A DNA stretch of 64,000 bases from Archivesica marissinica (lineage: Eukaryota > Mollusca > Bivalvia > Venerida > Vesicomyidae), in the NCBI GenBank assembly GCA_014843695.1, contig CM026394.1, positions 41,559,823 to 41,623,822 of the forward strand, read 5' to 3'. Below the pieces are notes generated by a model. The model was given only the letters and a program-made list of their open reading frames with translations. It was not told the DNA's origin and ran no database searches. Shown piece after piece: positions 24,633-34,712 of this stretch. The translations under genes were made by a program, and so were the position numbers. Positions within the stretch are counted from its first letter, which is position 1. The number at the start of each line of letters is the position of its first letter.

Positions 24633-24894
24633 CTGGGCTCATTCTAGGTCGTAATGTTGGGTATTTGTGTTATTTAATAAATGTCCACAAACTAGGCTTA
24701 AAAGACACTATAATATGACCATTAAATACAACAGTTGAGTGGAAGGAGTGCTTTATAATGGCCCAGTGTATTTTATTGGTCATAATTTTGTATGAAAATT
24801 GCCATTTTTAAATTTAAAATTAAGGGAGAAGTTAGGCGCTCATGGGGGGAGGCGAAGTCAGGGTCGCACCCAAGTTGCCTTCTGGGATGAGCCC
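24633..24894. mobile_element. CAGGG MITE, degenerate copy 2
   Basis: From CTGGGCTCATTCTAGGTCG to TGGGATGAGCCC, in reverse orientation to copy 1. Interior words GAAGGAGTGCTTTATAATGG and CAGTGTATTTTATTGGTC match the family. Ends are worn. Confidence 0.65.
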
Positions 24895-25015
24895 GCATGT
24901 ACTAATTGTTTGCCGAGGACTCTTGTTACTGAGTGAATTATAATTTGTCAGATAATTTGTCGAATCCCACTGGGGGTGTCAAATTAATTTGTGCGAGGAA
25001 GCTATTCACCTGTTT

Positions 25016-25185
25016 TGAGGATGGTTGCCTGTGTCCACCCATGATTGAAATACTGCTTGTAGGGTACCTGGGTCCTTCTCCAATAATAGCCGGAGTGTCG
25101 CCATAGTAACCTAAGCTGCTGGTGCGATATTAAGCTTAAAATCAAACAAGCTTGACCTGTCAATCACAACTAAAGTCGCTTTTGC
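25016..25185 (+). repeat. dispersed repeat, shared with 39722-39876
   Basis: GTGTCCACCCAT, TGAAATACTGC, GGTACCTGGGTC and GGTGCGATATTAAGCTTAAA recur in the same order in the segment just 3' of the GPCR gene. Possibly a SINE body; no tRNA-like head is visible. Confidence 0.5.
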
Positions 25186-25189
25186 AAAC

Positions 25190-25540
25190 AGCATAGAGTC
25201 AGATGAGACGCACAGAATGTAGATGGCACAGAACGTGCCGTCTGATCAGGCTCTATGCTGTTTGCTATGTACAGAACATGCCACCTGATCAGGCTCTATG
25301 CTGTTTGCTATGTACAGAACATGCCACCTGATCAAGCTCTATGCTGTTTGCTATGTACCGAATGCACTGTCTGATCAGGCTCTATGCTGTTTGCTATGTA
25401 CAGAACATGCCACCTGATCAGGTTCTATGCTGTTTGCTATGTACCGAACGTGCCGTCTGATCAGGCTCTATGCTGTTTGCAATGTACAGAACATGCCATC
25501 TGATCAGGCTCTAGGCTGTTTGCTATGGGGATAATGGAGT
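25190..25540. repeat. 43 bp array of palindromic-element right arms
   Basis: A left arm GCAAACAGCATAGAGTCAGA at about 25196 is followed by about seven units of 43 bp (CTGATCAGGCTCTATGCTGT, then TTGCTATGTACAGAACATGC). The unit is the reverse complement of the arm repeated at 1-880, with a different spacer. Confidence 0.85.
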
Positions 25541-25555
25541 TAGAACACTTGTCTG

Positions 25556-25627
25556 AATAGCAAACAACATAGATCCTAATCAGAAGCCGTGTTATGCCGC
25601 GACTGATCTGGATCTATGTTGTTTGCA
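25556..25627. mobile_element. short fold-back element
   Basis: GCAAACAACATAGATCCTAA and its near-complement TCTGGATCTATGTTGTTTGC flank the core AGCCGTGTTATGCCGCGAC. About 68 bp in all; a strong hairpin. It lies about 50 bp upstream of MLH1 exon 4. Confidence 0.75.
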
Positions 25628-25678
25628 CATTCCATCCAATTTATTCAGCAGGTTACAGGTTAATGCTTTCTATTTCAG

Positions 25679-25751
25679 GGGATGTTTTGTGGACGGCAAG
25701 CTCAAGGAAGCAGTAAAACCATGTGCAGGGAATGTGGGCACACAGCTCACC
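25679..25751 (+). CDS. MLH1: MLH1 coding exon 4 (human exon 5)
   Basis: Follows CTATTTCAG and ends CTCACC|GTAAGT, 73 nt, the length of human exon 5. It completes Arg128 and encodes GCFVDGKLKEAVKPCAGNVG, then TQLT (to residue 152). This is the end of the GHKL ATPase fold, just before the transducer domain. PCAGN.GTQ is a conserved block in MLH1 proteins. The donor is a perfect GTAAGT. The first codons (GCFV) differ from the vertebrate ASYS, a variable position. Confidence 0.93.
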
Positions 25752-25884
25752 GTAAGTCATTCTCACTGCGCTATCACGACTTCCACAAATCTATTCTTAT
25801 ATATATAAGCATAAACATTTTAGCTAGTCGGCATTAATGTGACAAATGGGTATTTAGGTTCACTGTTCAAAGGTTTGTTATCAT

Positions 25885-26243
25885 GTGGAAGTCGTGGTAG
25901 TGCGTTCGCTTCGAAAGGTTCGAGCCCAGCAGTAGCCGTTACGATTATGTCTATGGCAAGGCACTTACATTCCACGTTATACTTACTTGTGTGTTCTTTT
26001 TCTGTGTTTTGTGGAATGTCAGTTTATTACAACTAATTGTGGAAGTCGTGATAGCGCAGTGATGCGCGTTTGCCTCAGGTGCGAAAGGTCTGGAGCTTGA
26101 GCCCCGCTGGAGCCGTTACGATTGTGCTCGTAGGCAAGGCATTTAATTTCCACATGCCTCTTCTCTCTCCCTCGTGGCGATGGATTCCATCAGTAATGAG
26201 ATCTTAAGAGTGATTAATATAAGTTGTAAGAACTTGTTTTACA
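25885..26243 (+). mobile_element. two SINE family C copies in tandem
   Basis: A shortened copy at about 25885-25978 (GTGGAAGTCGTGGTAGTGCG, GGTTCGAGCCCAGCAG) is followed by a fuller one at 26040-26243 (GTGGAAGTCGTGATAGCGCA, CTCGTAGGCAAGGCATTTAA, GATTCCATCAGTAATGAG, GAGTGATTAATATAAGTTGT). Both are in MLH1 intron 4. Confidence 0.8.
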
Positions 26244-26245
26244 AC

Positions 26246-26845
26246 ATTTCAGGTTGAAGACCCTTTTTTATAACTTTTCAGGTGGAAGACCCATTTTACA
26301 ACATTTCAGTGTTTTATAACTTTTCAGGTGGAAGACCCATTTTACAACATTTCAGTGTTTTATAACTTTTCAGGTGGAAGACCCATTTTACAACATTTCA
26401 GTGTTTTATAACTTTTCAGGTGGAAGACCCATTTTACAACATTTCAGTGTTTTATAACATTTCAGGTGGAAGACCCGTTTTACAACATTTCAGTGTTTTA
26501 TAACTTTTCAGGTGGAAGACCCGTTTTACAACATTTTAGTGTTTTATAACATTTCAGGTGGAAGACCCGTTTTACAACATTTTAGTGTTTTATAACATTT
26601 CAGGTGGAAGAACCGTTTTATAACATTTCAGGTAGAAGACTCGTTTTACAACATTTCAGATAGGAGACCCGTTTTACAATATTTCAGATGGAAGACCCAT
26701 TTTACAACATTTCAGTGTTTTATAACATTTCAGGTGGAAGACCCGTTTTATAACATTTCAGGTAGACGACATGTTTTACCAAGTTTCAGGTGGAAGACCC
26801 GTATTACTGTAATTTACAACATTTCAGTGTTTTATAACATTTCAG
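26246..26845 (+). repeat. minisatellite made of the MLH1 exon 5 acceptor and first codons
   Basis: About 15 degenerate units. Most are about 46 bp: TTTTATAACTTTTCAG, then GTGGAAGACCCATTTTACAA, then CATTTCAGTG. Toward the 3' end they shorten to about 28 bp. Each copies the true junction at 26830-26871 (TTATAACATTTCAG, then GTAGAAGACCTGTTTTATAA). Every unit therefore holds an AG acceptor look-alike followed by codons VED.FYNIS or VED.FYNIQ. The true exon start is the last and only one that continues into CTCGTAGAAAAGC. Confidence 0.92.
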
Positions 26846-26937
26846 GTAGAAGACCTGTTTTATAACATTTCAACTCGTAGAAAAGCATTGAAGAGTGCTG
26901 CTGAGGAGCATGCAAAGATTGTTGAAGTGATCAGCAG
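26846..26937 (+). CDS. MLH1: MLH1 coding exon 5 (human exon 6)
   Basis: 92 nt, the same as human exon 6 (c.454-545). It encodes [17 protein letters not shown], then [13 protein letters not shown] (residues 153-182) and two bases of Arg183. The VEDLFYN...RRK.L block is a signature of MutL proteins (end of the ATPase fold, entry to the transducer). It ends ATCAGCAG|GTACGT. It is sandwiched between an array made from its own acceptor and a 4 kb CT-rich array that starts at its donor. The acceptor chosen is the one that keeps [10 protein letters not shown] in frame. Confidence 0.94.
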
Positions 26938-26940
26938 GTA

Positions 26941-29900
26941 CGTCTCTATTGTACAACATCTCTCTATTGTACAACCTCTCTCTATTGTACAACATCTCTC
27001 TATTGTACAACCTCTCTCTATTGTACAACCTCTCTCTCTATTGTACAACATCTCTCTATTGTACAACCTCTCTCTATTGTACAACATCTCTCTATTGTAC
27101 AACCTCTCTCTCTATTGTACAACCTCTCTCTATTGTACAACCTCTCTCTATTGTACAACATCTCTCTATTGTACAACATCTCTCTATTGTACAACCTATC
27201 TCTATTGTACAACCTCTCTATTGTACAACCTCTCTCTATTGTACAACCTCTCTCTATTGTACAACCTCTCTATTGTACAACCTCTCTATTGTACAACATC
27301 TCTCTATTGTACAACCTCTCTATTGTACAACCTCTCTCTATTGTACAACCTCTCTATTGTACAACCTCTCTAGTGTACAACATCTCTCTATTGTATAACC
27401 TCTCTATTGTACAACCTCTCTCTATTGTACAACCTCTCTAGTGTACAACATCTCTCTATTGTATAACCTCTCTATTGTACAACCTCTCTCTATTGTACAA
27501 CCTCTCTCTAGTGTACAACATCTCTCTCTCTATTGTACAACCTCTCTATTGTACAACCTCTCTCTCTCTCTATTGTACAACCTCTCTATTGTACATCCTC
27601 TCTAGTGTACAACATCTCTCTATTGTATAACCTCTCTATTGTACAACCTCTCTCTATTGTACAACCTCTCTATTGTACAACATCTCTCTATTGTACAACC
27701 TCTCTATTGTACAACATCTCTCTATTGTATAACTTCTCTCTATTGTACAACCTCTCTCTATTGTACAACATCTCTCTATTGTACAACCTCTCTCTATTGT
27801 ACAACCTCTCTCTAGTGTACAACATCTCTCTATTGTATAACTTCTCTCTATTGTACAACCTCTCTATTGTACAACCTCTCTCTATTGTACAACCTCTCTA
27901 TTGTACAACATCTCTCTATTGTATAACATCTCTCTATTGTACAACGTCTCTCTATTGTACAACCTCTTTATTGTACAACCTCTCTATTGTACAACCTCTC
28001 TCTATTGTACAACCTCTCTCTATTGTACAACCTCTCTCTATTGTACAACCTCTCTATTGTACAACATCTCTCTATTGTACAACCTCTCTCTATTGTACAA
28101 CCTCTCTCTATTGTACAACCTCTCTATTGTACAACCTCTCTCTATTGTACAACCTCTCTCTATTGTACAACCTCTCTATTGTACAACCTCTCTATTGTAC
28201 AACCTCTCTCTATTGTATAACTTCTCTCTATTGTACAATGTCTCTCTATTGTACAACCTCTCTCTATTGTACAACCTCTCTATTGTACAACCTCTCTCTA
28301 TTGTATAACTTCTCTCTATTGTACAACATCTCTCTATTGTACAACCTCTCTATTGTACAACCTCTCTATTGTACAACCTCTCTATTGTACAACATCTCTC
28401 TATTGTACAACCTCTATTGTACAACCTCTCTATTGTACAACCTCTCTCTATTGTACAACCTCTCTATTGTACAACCTCTCTATTGTACAACCTCTCTATT
28501 GTACAACCTCTCTATTGTACAACTCTCTCTATTGTACAACCTCTCTCTATTGTACAACCTCTCTATTGTACAACCTCTCTCTATTGTACAACCTCTCTCT
28601 CTATTGTACAACCTCTCTCTATTGTACAACCTCTCTATTGTACAACCTCTCTAGTGTACAACATCTCTCTATTGTATAACCTCTCTATTGTACAACCTCT
28701 CTCTATTGTACAACCTCTCTATTGTACAACCTCTCTCTATTGTACAACCTCTCTCTATTGTACAACCTCTCTCTATTGTACAACCTCTCTATTGTACAAC
28801 CTCTCTCTATTGTACAACCTCTCTATATTGTACAACCTATCTCTCTCTATTGTACAACCTCTCTCTATTGTACAACATCTCTATTGTACAACCTCTCTCT
28901 ATTGTACAACCTCTCTATTGTACAACCTCTCTCTATTGTACAACATCTCTCTATTGTACAACGTCTCTCTATTGTACAACGTCTCTCTATTGTACAACCT
29001 CTCTATATATTGTACAACACCTCTCTATTGTACAACCTCTCTCTATCTATTGTACAACACCTATCTATTGTACAACCTCTCTATTGTACAACCTCTCTCT
29101 ATTGTACAACCTCTATTGTACAACCTCTCTATTGTACAACATCTCTCTCTCTCTATTGTACAACCTCTCTCTATTGTACAACATCTCTCTATTGTACAAC
29201 CTCTCTATTGTACAACATCTCTCTATTGTACAACATCTCTCTATTGTACAACATCTCTCTATTGTATAACGTCTCTCTATTGTACAACCTCTCTATTGTA
29301 CAACCTCTCTACTGTACAACCTCTCTATTGTACAACCTCTCTCTATCTATTGTACAACACCTATCTATTGTACAACCTCTCTATTGTACAACCTCTCTCT
29401 ATTGTACAACCTCTCTATTGTACAACCTCTCTCTATTGTACAACATCTCTCTCTCTCTCTATTGTACAACCTCTCTCTATTGTACAACATCTCTCTATTG
29501 TACAACCTCTCTCTATTGTACAACATCTCTCTATTGTACAACATCTCTCTATTGTACAACATCTCTCTATTGTACAACCTCTCTATTGTACAACCTCTCT
29601 ATTGTACAACCTCTCTCTATTGTACAACTTCTCTCTATTGTACAACCTCTCTCTATTGTACAACCTCTCTCTATTGTACAACTTCTCTATTGTACAACCT
29701 CTCTATTATACAACCTCTCTCTATTGAGTCCGCCTCCGTGGTCGAGTGGTTAAGGTCGCTGACTTGTATACCACTGTAACCTATCATCACTGATGGTCAC
29801 GGGTTCGAGCCCCGCTCAGGCCGTGTCTCATTTATATGAAAAAGTTGGCAGTTTCTTACGGAGGTTGGTGCACCCAAGTACTGGTTAACCGCTGGAGCCT

Positions 29901-31258
29901 GCCCAGGAAAGGTTTTGTTAAGTAAACTGCCCGCCGGCGATATAGCCCAAAATGGTGCTGATGCAGGCGTAAAACCCGAAATATAACAATAACTCTCTCT
30001 ATTGTACAACATCTCTCTATTGTACAACATCTCTCTCTATTGTACAACATCTCTCTCTATTGTACAACCTCTCTATTGTACAACCTCTCTATTGTACAAC
30101 CTCTCTATTGTACAACCTCTCTCTATTGTACAACCTCTCTATTGTACAACCTCTCTCTATTGTACAACCTCTCTCTATCTATTGTACAACACCTATATAT
30201 TGTACAACCTCTCTATTGTACAACCTCTCTCTATTGTACAACCTCTATTGTACAACCTCTCTCTATTGTACAACATCTCTCTCTCTCTCTATTGTACAAC
30301 CTCTCTCTATTGTACAACATCTCTCTATTGTACAACCTCTCTCTATTGTACAACATCTCTCTATTGTACAACATCTCTCTATTGTACAACATCTCTCTAT
30401 TGTACAACCTCTCTATTGTACAACCTCTCTCTATTGTACAACCTCTCTCTATTGTACAACCTCTCTAGTATACAACCTCTCTCTATTTTACAACATCTCT
30501 CTATTGTACAACATCTCTCTATTGTACAACATCTCTCTATTGTATAACTTCTCTCTATTGTACAACCTCTCTCTATTGTACAACCTCTCTATTGTACAAC
30601 CTCTCTCTATTGTACAACATATCTCTATTGTACAACATCTCTCTATTGTACAACATCTCTCTCTATTGTACAACCTCTCTATTGTACAACCTCTCTATTG
30701 TACAACCTTCTCTATTGTACAACTTCTCTATTGTACAACATCTCTCTCTATTGTACAACATCTCTCTCTATTGTACAACCTCTCTATTGTACAACCTCTC
30801 TATTGTACAACCTCTCTCTATTGTACAACCTCTCTCTATTGTACAACCTCTCTCTATTGTACAACCTCTCTCTATTGTACAACCTCTCTATTGTACAACC
30901 TCTCTCTATTGTACAACCTCTCTATTGTACAACCTCTCTATTGTACAACCTCTCTCTATTGTACAACCTCTCTATTGTACAACCTCTCTCTATTGTACAA
31001 CCTCTCTATTGTACAACCTCTCTCTATTGTACAACCTCTCTCTATTGTACAACCTCTCTCTATTGTACAACATTCTCTATTGTACAACCTCTCTATTATA
31101 CAACCTCTCTCTATTATACAACCTCTCTCTATTGTACAACCTCTCTCTATTGTACAACCTCTCTATTGTACAACCTCTCTCTATTGTACAACATTCTCTA
31201 TTGTACAACCTCTCTCTATTATACAACCTCTCTCTATTGTACAACATCTCTCTATTGT
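26941..31258. repeat. 4 kb CT-rich array of 16-18 bp units
   Basis: About 240 units of CTCTCTATTGTACAAC with CT-number variation (CTCTATTG to CTCTCTCTATTG), AACATC or AACCTC, and rarer CTAGTGTAC, TGTATAAC and AACGTC. It starts three bases after the exon 5 donor and is split by a SINE at 29728-29989. Variable CT counts give mixed 14, 16 and 18 bp periods, so the three forward frames are patchily open without coding. TTGTACAA is a self-complementary 8-mer in most units. Confidence 0.97.
29728..29989 (+). mobile_element. tRNA-derived SINE, family A
   Basis: A full-length copy with clear A box (TGGTCGAGTGGTTAAGG) and B box (GGGTTCGAGCCCCGC), inserted in the CT-rich array. The tail reads AACCCGAAATATAACAATAA. 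The array on both sides is of the same type, so the insertion came after much of the expansion. Confidence 0.92.
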
Positions 31259-31379
31259 AACGAAAACCAACAAACTTCACGTACGTGTAATTTTTATATA
31301 ACAACATAAAATCTTTTGAATAAACGTAAACCAACAAACTTCACTTATTAGATTAGTGTTATTTATGTTATGTTTTCAG

Positions 31380-31422
31380 ATACGCAGTACACAACTGTAC
31401 AGTTGGATTTACTGTGAAAAAG
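31380..31422 (+). CDS. MLH1: MLH1 coding exon 6 (human exon 7)
   Basis: A 43 nt micro-exon after ATGTTTTCAG, ending GAAAAAG|GTATGG; human exon 7 is also 43 nt. It completes Arg183 and encodes YAVHNCTVGFTVKK (to residue 197), the start of the transducer domain, where vertebrates have YSVHNAGISFSVKK. Such a short exon would be missed without the flanking ones; length, phase and sequence all agree. Confidence 0.92.
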
Positions 31423-31526
31423 GTATGGCTTTAACATTTTGTATTTTAATTCTTAACCTTTATTCTTCTATGTACTTTTCTTAATATTTTTCATGAACAT
31501 TTTACATTATTTTATTTTTTATAGTA

Positions 31527-31790
31527 GTCCGCCTCTGTTGTCGAGTTGTTAAGGTCGCTGACTTGTATACCACTGTAACCTATCATCACTGATGATCACG
31601 GGTTCGAGCACCGCTCAGGCCATGTCTCATTTATATGAAACCGTTGGCAGTTTCTTATGGAGGTTGGTGCACCCAAGTACTGGTTAACCGCTGGAGCCTG
31701 GTCAGGAAATGTGTCGTTAGGTAAACTGCCCGTCGGCGATATAGCCCGAAATGGTTCTTATGCAGGCGTAAAACCCGAACTAACAAACAA
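31527..31790 (+). mobile_element. tRNA-derived SINE, family A
   Basis: A fuller but more diverged copy: GTCCGCCTCTGTTGTCGAGT, GGGTTCGAGCACCGC, TGGAGCCTGGTCAGGAAATG. It is about 100 bp downstream of exon 6. Confidence 0.88.
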
Positions 31791-32246
31791 ATATTTTATT
31801 TTTTTATTCTTACCAAATGGTTGTCCTTAATGTTGACTATTGTATTGCATGTTGTAAAAATGTCTTACTATGCTATATTAATGTTACGCACTATTGAACG
31901 TATAATTTCTGTATGAAAATAATAAATATAATAATATTAGCCGAGAATCAAGTTGGATAATTGCAGGCTGGCAAAATGTAACCTTGCGTAACCGTGCTCA
32001 CTTTCCCTGGACTTACATGATTGATATATAGGTCAGGTAACAACTTCTCGCTTATTCTACGTTAACATGTGCATCCGTCTCCGTTGGCGGATGGTTACAC
32101 TTGTCGCGCTAACCGGATGGAAGAGGCGTGCACGGAACCGTTGTGCTTTCCTACATGTCCATTATTTCTTCTTTAAACGACGAATACGACCTGAATCCTG
32201 TACCTTTTTCGTACCAAAACGAAGCTTATGAATTCCTCTATCGATA

Positions 32247-32513
32247 GTCCGCCTCCGTGGTCGAGTGGTTATGGTCGCTGACTTGTATACCACTGTAACC
32301 TATCATCACTGATGGTCACGGGTTCGAGCCCCGCTCAGACCGTGTCTCATTTATATGAAAAAGTTGGCAGTTTCTTACGGAGGTTGGTGCACCCAAGTAC
32401 TGGTTAACCGCTGGAGCCTGCCCAGGAAAGGTGTTGTTAGGTAAACTGCCCGCCGGCGATATAGCCCAACATGGTGGGTGCTGATGCAGGCGTGAAACCC
32501 GAAATATAACATA
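32247..32513 (+). mobile_element. tRNA-derived SINE, family A
   Basis: A full copy, from GTCCGCCTCCGTGGTCGAGT to CCCGAAATATAACATAAT. It ends about 40 bp before MLH1 exon 7. Confidence 0.92.
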
Positions 32514-32554
32514 ATGTTTGAACGCTGCTTGATTTGATTGCCTGTTTCTTACAG

Positions 32555-32643
32555 CATGGTGAGGGAATGGCTGATGTGAGAACACCCAGCGGCTCTACAT
32601 ATGTAGACAACATCCGAACAATCTACGGACCAGCAGTAGCAAG
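32555..32643 (+). CDS. MLH1: MLH1 coding exon 7 (human exon 8), last exon seen
   Basis: 89 nt after TTTCTTACAG, ending GTAGCAAG|GTTTGT; human exon 8 is 89 nt (c.589-677). It encodes HGEGMADVRTPSGSTYVDN, then IRTIYGPAVA (residues 198-225) and two bases of codon 226, matching the VADVRT....STVDNIR.I.G.AV.R block of the transducer domain. The next exon would encode the segment holding GYISNANYSVKK in vertebrates. I found no such sequence between 32644 and 64000, so the rest of the gene (ATPase lid support, linker, PMS2-binding C-terminus) is beyond the window or misassembled. Confidence 0.93.
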
Positions 32644-32770
32644 GTTTGTCCAATGTAGAGATCATCCAGTTGCCTTCTGTTTCCTATTTGGGCAATTCCT
32701 ATTTCCTGACAAATTTCTTATTTATTCCTATTTTTATGGCATTTTTTTGCATCATCAGCCAACCATTTTG

Positions 32771-32977
32771 TGGAAGTCGTGATAGCCTTCGCTTCAGGTG
32801 CGAAATTCGAGCCCTGCTGGAGCCGTTACGATTGTGCCCTTAGGCAAGGCATTTAAATTCCACATGCCTCTTCTCTCTCCTTCATGGCGATGGATTCGAT
32901 TCCATCAGGAATGAGGTCTCGAGAGTGACTAATATAAGTTGAAAGAATCGAGCTAAAATAAATTTGTATAAACTAGC
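32771..32977 (+). mobile_element. SINE family C, head shortened
   Basis: GTGGAAGTCGTGATAGCC lacks the usual GCGCAGT stretch, then runs GGTGCGAAATTCGAGCCCTG, GCCCTTAGGCAAGGCATTTA and GAGAGTGACTAATATAAGTT. About 130 bp after exon 7. Confidence 0.82.
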
Positions 32978-33428
32978 CATTTTGTTCAATTTGACTATTA
33001 ACATTGTACAATTAGATATGAAAATCTCGCATCCATACTTGCCAATAAGATGAGTTTTTTTACAAACAGATTATGGCATTATGCCGGTATTTGCCTACCA
33101 CAATACTGTCTACCAACCAGGTTGATACGCTTTGTTTTCCAGTCTGATATTACATTTGCTGGTTTGATACAGTTAATGTGCCCGTATGAAACTTGAAAAG
33201 GCCGTATCATAACTAGTTCCTGAGAAAATAATGCATTCGCACTCGGTGCTAGTTTGTTTACTTCCCGTAGCGTCTCAAAAACAAGATGTTTGTAGTTTGT
33301 AATTTTTCAACATTTGCGACTACCGTACCATCTGACATGCTTCCCGGTACGAGGATCAAACCCGGGTAACAAAACCTGACTTGTTTTAATCAATTTGATT
33401 CAAATTGCTTGTATATACATAATTATTT
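32978..33428. other. mostly unique sequence with SINE B scrap
   Basis: No coding match. At about 33318-33367, GACTACCGTACCATCTGACA and GAGGATCAAACCCGGGT are a short piece of SINE family B in minus orientation. Confidence 0.5.
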
Positions 33429-33429
33429 T

Positions 33430-33930
33430 ATGTATGACATAATTTTATAGTCAGTTTCATATGTACAACACATGTATGACATAATTTTATAGTCAGTTTC
33501 ATATGTACATCACATGTATGGCATAATTCTATAGTCAGTTTCATATGTACATCACATGTATGACATAATTTTATAGTCAGTTTCATATGTACATCACATG
33601 TATGGCAAACAACACCATAATTCTATAGTCAGTTTCATATGTACAACACATGTATGACATAATTTTATAGTCTGTTTCATATGTACATCACATGTATGAC
33701 ATAATTCTATAGTCAGTTTCATATGTACAACACATGTATGACATAATTTTATAGTCTGTTTCATATGTACATCACATGTATGACATAATTCTATAGTCAG
33801 TTTCATATGTACAACACATGTATGACATAATTTTATAGTCCGTTTCATATGTACAACACGTGTATGACATAATTTTATAGTCAGTTTCATATGTACACAA
33901 CACATGTATGACATAATTTTATAGTCAGTA
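33430..33930. repeat. 42 bp tandem array
   Basis: About 12 copies of ATGTATGACATAATTTTATA plus GTCAGTTTCATATGTACAACAC, with TTCTATAG, GTCTGTTTC and TACATCAC variants and one insertion (GGCAAACAACACC near 33603). The minus strand frame is open because the period is 14 codons. Confidence 0.95.
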
Positions 33931-34005
33931 AAAGTAAATATCTGACCAATACTCAGTAATGGTAACATGCACCCTTGATTGAGTCTCTTTTTTTGTCTTT
34001 TTTTT

Positions 34006-34229
34006 AAAAACTTTATTTATTTGTGATTGTGAAGTTCTAACAACTTATATTAATCACTCTCGTTGGCGCGGATGAAAGCGTTAATGTGGTCATTCGTGTG
34101 GAAGGAAACCGGAGTACCCAGAGAAAACCCACCTGTCAGATCTGGCGACCACCGTACCATCTCACATACTTCCCGGTACAAGGATCGAACCCGGGTTGCA
34201 TTGGTGAGAAGCTCGCTACTCGGACAGCC
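34006..34229 (-). mobile_element. SINE family B
   Basis: The plus strand runs CTTTATTTATTTGTGATTG, CTCTCGTTGGCGCGGATGAA, GAGAAAACCCACCTGTCAGA, CGGTACAAGGATCGAACCCG, CTCGGACAGCCT. A short internal loss lies in the head (GAAGCTCGCTACTCGG). Confidence 0.85.
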
Positions 34230-34275
34230 TCGAATCTCTTGAGTTCATTTACCACTCCTACCATGAATATGTTAT

Positions 34276-34429
34276 TCTAAACTTTATTTTACAACAATTG
34301 TGAAACAAGCAGTAACAACTTATGTTAATCACTCTTGTTGGCCGCGGATGACAGTGTAATTTGTGGTCATTCATGTCTGAGGTAAACCGGAGTACCCGGA
34401 GAAAACCCCCATGTTCGATCTGGCAAATG
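34276..34429 (-). mobile_element. SINE family B, 3' half
   Basis: AACTTTATTTTACAACAATT to CCCATGTTCGATCTGGC, the same body order as the neighbouring copy; the tRNA head is absent. A 5'-truncated insertion. Confidence 0.78.
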
Positions 34430-34488
34430 AATATGTTCATTATAGTAACAACATCAACAACAACGTTTATTTAGCACTTGTGGCCCGG

Positions 34489-34675
34489 GTCCGCCTCCAT
34501 GGTCGAGCGGTTAAGGTCGCTGACTTGTATTCCACTGTAACCTATCATCACTGATGGTCACGGGTTCGAGCCCCGCTCAGGCCGTGTCTCATTTATATGA
34601 AAAAGTTGGCAGTTTCTTACGGAGGTTGGTGCACCCAAGTACTGGTTAACCGCTGGAGCCTGCCGGTCAGAATTT
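34489..34675 (+). mobile_element. SINE family A, cut at its 3' end
   Basis: Head and middle are intact (GTCCGCCTCCATGGTCGAGC, GGGTTCGAGCCCCGC). The copy stops after CGCTGGAGCCTGCC and joins a CAGGG MITE fragment, so later events removed its tail. Confidence 0.88.
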
Positions 34676-34712
34676 TTGGGAGAAGTGAGAAAGCGCGTGA
34701 TCGCTTCCTTAA

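Noticed and set aside
29797..30050. Minus-strand frame resembling PAGSLLNKTFPGQAPAVNQY as a gene
   Set aside because: It is the reverse complement of SINE family A, and the same peptide appears at 32316-32585 in another SINE copy.
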